Assembly (NCBI GenBank): GCA_964428175.1
Contig: CAYRXM010000195.1
Location: 1-6,924 of the forward strand
DNA: 6,924 bases
Direction: 5' to 3'
Origin: CAYRXM01 sp964428175
Lineage (GTDB): Bacteria > Chloroflexota > Anaerolineae > JAFGEY01
A model generated the notes under the pieces. It was not told the DNA's origin and did not search any database. It saw only the letters and a program-made list of their open reading frames with translations. A program made the position numbers and the translations under genes. Below are positions 5,934 through 6,924 of this stretch, piece after piece. Numbering within the stretch: position 1 is the first letter of the stretch; each line of letters starts with the position of its first letter.

Positions 5934-5940
5934 CCTCCTC
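5934..5940 (-). promoter_or_regulatory. Ribosome binding site of TadB, overlapping the tadA stop
   Basis: Reading leftward the junction is TGAGGAGG: the tadA stop codon TGA (5941-5939) shares two bases with the GAGGAGG site, which lies five bases before the GTG at 5928. Ribosomes ending tadA would sit on the tadB site, favouring coupled translation. Confidence 0.7.
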
Positions 5941-6924
5941 ACCGTCTCTTGCGCGTCAGGTCGCCCATCTTTTGCCACACCGGGTGGGTCTCGGTGGAAC
6001 GGTTCTCGTCGAACCTGAACAGGGTCGTGAACTGGACGTCGCCACCCTTGAGCTCACGCTCCACCTGGGCGATCTCGGTGGTGCGCCGGCGGCCAAAGCG
6101 ATCATATCCGAGCTGCAGCACCAGGTCGATCGCCTGGGCAAAGAGCTGCTTGCACGCTTCGGCGCGCACGTTCACGTCCGAGTGCATCACCACGGCCAGG
6201 CGGTGTACGGCCGACTGTGGGCTCTCGGCATGAAAAGTGCTCAGACCGGGATGGTCGGACATCTGGGCGCGAAAGAGCGACATCGCTGCATCTCCCGTGC
6301 GCACCTCGCCCACAACCAACCAGTCGGGCGTCATACGCATCGCGTCGTTGACCCCATCGGTGATCGTGTAGGGCGGCACCTCGCTGCCCGGCGGCGCAGG
6401 CCGCGCTTCCAGGGCCACGACGTGCGGATGCTCGATAAAGATCTCTTCCGGATCCTCGATCTTGACGATGCGGTCGGCCGCCGGAATGTAGCTGGTCAAT
6501 GCCGAGAGAATCGTCGTCTTGCCGGTGCCGGTGCCGCCGACGATGAACACGCGCAGGTACTGGCGGATGGACTCCTGCAACAAAGCGACCATCTCTTCGT
6601 TCATACTGCCCCAGGCGACGAGCTGCTCCGGTAGCACCGGCTTTTGCTCAAAGAGTCGGATGTTGAGCGAGGGGTAGCCCTTGCCCGGCGCGACGCCGGG
6701 GTGAATGGCCTTGATCCTGCCGCCGCCGGGGTTGGCCGGCGTCTTGGGCAGCTTGGCGTCCACCGAAGGGGTCGCTTCGTTCAGTGACCGTCCCTGCGGG
6801 CCGATGAGGGCGGCAATGACCCGCTCCACCTCGTTGGCGTCTGGGTGGATGTCGGGCAGTTCCTCGAACCGCGGCCGTCCCTTGACCTTGACCCACAGCT
6901 TGCCGGCCGGGGTGATCGCGATCT
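5939..6924 (-). CDS. tadA: TadA/CpaF-type secretion ATPase (N-terminus cut by window edge)
   Basis: The C-terminal 327 residues of a cytoplasmic hexameric motor that energises Tad pilus assembly. The frame runs open off the right edge, so the start is outside; internal GTG or ATG codons are not the start. Visible residue numbers: the end of the N-terminal domain contains 'SVDAKLPKTPANPGGGRIKA' (about 53-72) and 'SLNIRLFE' (85-92). Walker A is GGTGTGKTT (129-137), the Asp box 'KIEDPEEI' (154-161), Walker B 'LVVGEVR' (202-208) with its catalytic Glu, and the His box 'GLSTFHAES' (226-234). All T2SSE motifs are intact, so it should be an active ATPase. The 'DAMRMTPDWLVVGEVRTGDA' and 'HPGLSTFHAESPQSAVHRL' blocks are typical CpaF. 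It precedes tadB and tadC in canonical order, so I treat it as the main motor, with the left-edge ATPase as the second. Confidence 0.93.
   Translation of the reverse strand, partial: IAITPAGKLWVKVKGRPRFEELPDIHPDANEVERVIAALIGPQGRSLNEATPSVDAKLPKTPANPGGGRIKAIHPGVAPGKGYPSLNIRLFEQKPVLPEQLVAWGSMNEEMVALLQESIRQYLRVFIVGGTGTGKTTILSALTSYIPAADRIVKIEDPEEIFIEHPHVVALEARPAPPGSEVPPYTITDGVNDAMRMTPDWLVVGEVRTGDAAMSLFRAQMSDHPGLSTFHAESPQSAVHRLAVVMHSDVNVRAEACKQLFAQAIDLVLQLGYDRFGRRRTTEIAQVERELKGGDVQFTTLFRFDENRSTETHPVWQKMGDLTRKRR

Noticed and set aside
5206..6018. Long plus-strand open frame opposite tadB
   Set aside because: It mirrors tadB in the antisense frame, is Gln/Arg/Gly-rich without motifs, and tadB is well supported on the other strand.
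5855..6634. Plus-strand open frame of 259 codons opposite tadA
   Set aside because: It lies across the conserved Walker A, Walker B and His-box coding sequence of the minus-strand ATPase and shows no family features of its own.
1..6924. Mobile element, CRISPR array, tRNA or attachment site
   Set aside because: I saw no transposase, no regular repeats, no terminal inverted repeats and no cloverleaf-like segment; the window is almost entirely tightly packed minus-strand coding sequence.

Overview
The window is one continuous minus-strand operon from a GC-rich bacterium. It encodes the cytoplasmic and inner-membrane core of a Tad (tight adherence, Flp-type) pilus or type II-like secretion system. 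Every gene reads leftward, and the largest gap between annotated protein genes is 53 bases. Both edges cut a gene. Gene content suits Chloroflexota (Anaerolineae-like), where Tad clusters carry several accessory proteins, but this taxonomic guess is an inference from family resemblance and composition only. There is no rRNA or other marker, and no homology search was run.

Layout in transcription order, from the right edge: (1) a TadA/CpaF-type secretion ATPase, missing its N-terminus (6924-5939); (2) TadB, an inner-membrane platform protein (5928-4978); (3) a small soluble protein resembling the DUF6941 family (4977-4579); (4) TadC, the second platform protein (4576-3698); (5) an integral-membrane methyltransferase of the ICMT/PEMT type (3697-3116); (6) a peptidase-only A24 prepilin peptidase (3115-2687); (7) a TadZ/CpaE-like MinD-family protein with degenerate ATPase motifs (2649-1672); (8) a possible 16-codon mini-ORF (1671-1621); (9) a cold-shock-domain protein (1618-1406); (10) a CpaB/RcpC SAF-domain protein (1387-623); (11) the N-terminal half of a second CpaF-type ATPase (633-1), cut just before its Walker A motif.

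How the parts would work together, from established Tad biology: TadZ localises the machine, the hexameric TadA ATPase drives the TadB/TadC platform, the prepilin peptidase matures the pilins, and CpaB/RcpC acts outside the membrane. No pilin, secretin, TadD lipoprotein or TadE/F pseudopilin is visible here; these may lie outside the window.

The unusual points are two secretion ATPases in one operon, a membrane methyltransferase translated back-to-back with a prepilin peptidase that has no methyltransferase domain, a cold-shock protein and a DUF6941-like protein embedded in the machinery, a TadZ lacking the signature lysine, and a repeated junction style in which a TAG stop directly abuts the next start codon.
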